NCBI GenBank assembly: GCA_913043185.1
Contig: CAJWMI010000064.1
Location: 1 to 9,390 of the forward strand
DNA from: an uncultured Fidelibacterota bacterium
GTDB lineage: Bacteria > Marinisomatota > Marinisomatia > Marinisomatales > UBA1611
DNA: 9,390 nucleotides
Direction: 5' to 3'
The translations under genes and the position numbers were made by a program. Positions within the stretch are counted from its first letter, which is position 1. Every line of letters starts with the position of its first letter. Of this stretch, positions 8,854-9,390 are shown one piece after another. A model generated the notes under the pieces. The model had not been told where the DNA came from, did not search any database, and saw only the letters and a program-made list of their open reading frames with translations.

Positions 8854-9036
8854 TTACATTATTATCGAAATAACTTTTGATAGAATAAAATCCACAATAA
8901 ACAAAAACACGGTTAGGATAAGAGAGAGTATCAAGACAATATATGTCGACCCTTTTAAACTATCCCAATCAGGCCATGAAACTTTGCTCATTTCGTATTT
9001 CACATCGGAACCAAATTGCTGAACTTTTTTTATCAT
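8854..9036 (-). CDS. secE: Preprotein translocase subunit SecE, 60 aa
   Basis: SecE is the small essential subunit that clamps SecY in the inner-membrane SecYEG channel. The protein has the minimal one-helix architecture: an amphipathic cytosolic segment (1-17), the conserved KVSWPDW motif (18-24), and a single membrane helix at about residues 31-52 (TYIVLILSLILTVFLFIVDF). E. coli SecE has two additional N-terminal helices that are absent here, as in most bacteria. An in-frame stop lies seven codons upstream of the ATG and no other start intervenes, so the start is firm. No clear ribosome binding site is visible. It lies 35 bases downstream of tRNA-Trp and 5 bases upstream of nusG, the usual secE-nusG pairing. 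Confidence 0.97.
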   Translation of the reverse strand: MIKKVQQFGSDVKYEMSKVSWPDWDSLKGSTYIVLILSLILTVFLFIVDFILSKVISIIM

Positions 9037-9053
9037 CTTATTAATTTTACTTT

Positions 9054-9069
9054 TTTAATGATCATTAAA
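9054..9069. repeat. 16-base perfect palindrome between tRNA-Trp and secE
   Basis: TTTAATGATCATTAAA reads identically on both strands. It lies 2 bases beyond the 3' end of the tRNA and fills much of the 35-base gap before secE. As RNA it could form a 6-bp AT-only stem with a GATC loop. No T-tract follows on the transcribed strand, so it does not look like a terminator. A role in tRNA 3' processing or protein binding is speculative. Confidence 0.5.
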
Positions 9070-9071
9070 CG

Positions 9072-9144
9072 CAGGAGAGGCAGGACTCGAACCCGCAACC
9101 CCCGGTTTTGGAGACCGGTGCTCTACCAGTTGAGCTACTCTCCT
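9072..9144 (-). tRNA. trpT: tRNA-Trp (anticodon CCA)
   Basis: A complete 73-base cloverleaf can be drawn. The acceptor stem AGGAGAG pairs with CTCTCCT, followed by discriminator G, as expected for Trp. The D stem is GCTC/GAGC. The anticodon stem CCGGT/ACCGG encloses the loop CTCCAAA, with CCA at 9111-9109. The variable loop is GGGTT, and the T stem GCGGG/CCTGC holds the loop TTCGAGT. The 3' CCA tail is not encoded and must be added after transcription. CCA reads only UGG, supporting the standard code. Its position between rpmG and secE is the common bacterial arrangement, so it is probably cut out of the operon transcript. Confidence 0.97.
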
Positions 9145-9175
9145 AGATTTAAATTAATAATATCCTTCCATTAAT

Positions 9176-9340
9176 CTATTTTGCTTCTTTAAATATGACA
9201 TGCTTACGAATAACAGGATCATATTTTTTATACTCAACCCTTTCAGGATGTAATTTTCTACTTTTAGTAACTGTATATCTATACCCAGTTCCCGCAGTAC
9301 TCTCTAATTGAATAATATTTCTCTTACTATTCCCGGCCAT
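9176..9340 (-). CDS. rpmG: Ribosomal protein L33 (bL33), zinc-free form, 54 aa
   Basis: L33 is a small large-subunit protein near the E site. My translation begins MAGNSKRNIIQLESTAGTGY and ends with KKYDPVIRKHVIFKEAK, followed by TAG. The segments STAGTGYRYT, LHPERVEYKKYDPVIRKHV and the KEAK tail are the family hallmarks. There are no cysteines, so the zinc-ribbon CxxC pairs of the C+ form are absent. By eye it resembles proteobacterial L33 (for example the E. coli STAGTG...KKFDPVVRQHVIYKEAK pattern) more than the longer L33 usual in Bacteroidota. It starts 8 bases after the tuf stop and is 31 bases upstream of tRNA-Trp. No strong Shine-Dalgarno is visible. Confidence 0.95.
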   Translation of the reverse strand: MAGNSKRNIIQLESTAGTGYRYTVTKSRKLHPERVEYKKYDPVIRKHVIFKEAK

Positions 9341-9348
9341 AATACTTC

Positions 9349-9390
9349 TTACTCAACAATCTCAGTTACGACACCTGCGCCAACCGTATG
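9349..9390 (-). CDS. tuf: Elongation factor Tu, last 13 residues (cut by the window edge)
   Basis: The final minus-strand bases translate as HTVGAGVVTEIVE followed by TAA. TVGAGVV near the very C-terminus is characteristic of EF-Tu domain 3 (the family usually reads GGRTVGAGVV). EF-Tu delivers aminoacyl-tRNA to the ribosome and is the usual gene just upstream of rpmG/tRNA-Trp/secE. Only the C-terminal tail lies in the window, so nothing can be said about the rest of the gene. The residue before TVGAGVV is H where R is usual; this is a minor variant. Confidence 0.88.
   Translation of the reverse strand, partial: HTVGAGVVTEIVE

Noticed and set aside
9054..9069. Terminator after tRNA-Trp
   Set aside because: The palindrome has no GC in its stem and no T-tract follows in the direction of transcription; secE follows directly and has no other evident promoter.
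1..9390. A new defence, mobile or biosynthetic system
   Set aside because: Every gene is a known core housekeeping gene in the standard bacterial order, and gaps are too small to hide another gene.

Overview
The window is one unbroken minus-strand block of transcription and translation housekeeping genes. In transcription order (right to left) it runs: end of tuf (EF-Tu), rpmG (L33), tRNA-Trp(CCA), secE, nusG, rplK (L11), rplA (L1), rplJ (L10), rplL (L7/L12), rpoB, and the first 804 codons of rpoC, which leaves the window at base 1. No gene on the plus strand is credible. Gaps are 5 to 46 bases, so there is no long non-coding stretch, no mobile element, no CRISPR array and no visible factor-independent terminator.

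Organism: an AT-rich bacterium using the standard code (the tRNA-Trp anticodon is CCA and no in-frame TGA was seen). RpoB and RpoC look like the Bacteroidota/FCB group: the RpoC N-terminus, the extended KPQKS...GEIIE segment in the RpoC F-loop region, and a roughly 115-residue lineage-type insertion in RpoB. Several genes carry clear Shine-Dalgarno sequences, which typical Bacteroidota mostly lack, and L33 looks closer to the zinc-free proteobacterial form. A deep FCB lineage such as Marinimicrobia (SAR406) or a relative would fit. That placement is inference and needs a tree.

Layout: the right end (about 9,040-9,390) holds tuf, rpmG and tRNA-Trp. The middle (6,255-9,036) holds secE-nusG and the ribosomal stalk and L1 proteins. 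The left two thirds are rpoB and rpoC. Together the genes supply a translation elongation factor, ribosomal stalk and L1-arm proteins, the Sec translocon subunit SecE, the elongation factor NusG and the two catalytic RNA polymerase subunits. Very short spacing and one TAATG stop/start overlap (rplK-rplA) suggest translational coupling.

I found no undescribed system. The points worth a second look are small: TTG starts on both rpoB and rpoC, a possible mini-hairpin holding the rpoB ribosome binding site, a 16-base palindrome between tRNA-Trp and secE, a glycine in the RpoB rifampicin region, absence of TGA stops, and leaders too short for the classical L1 and L10 feedback sites.
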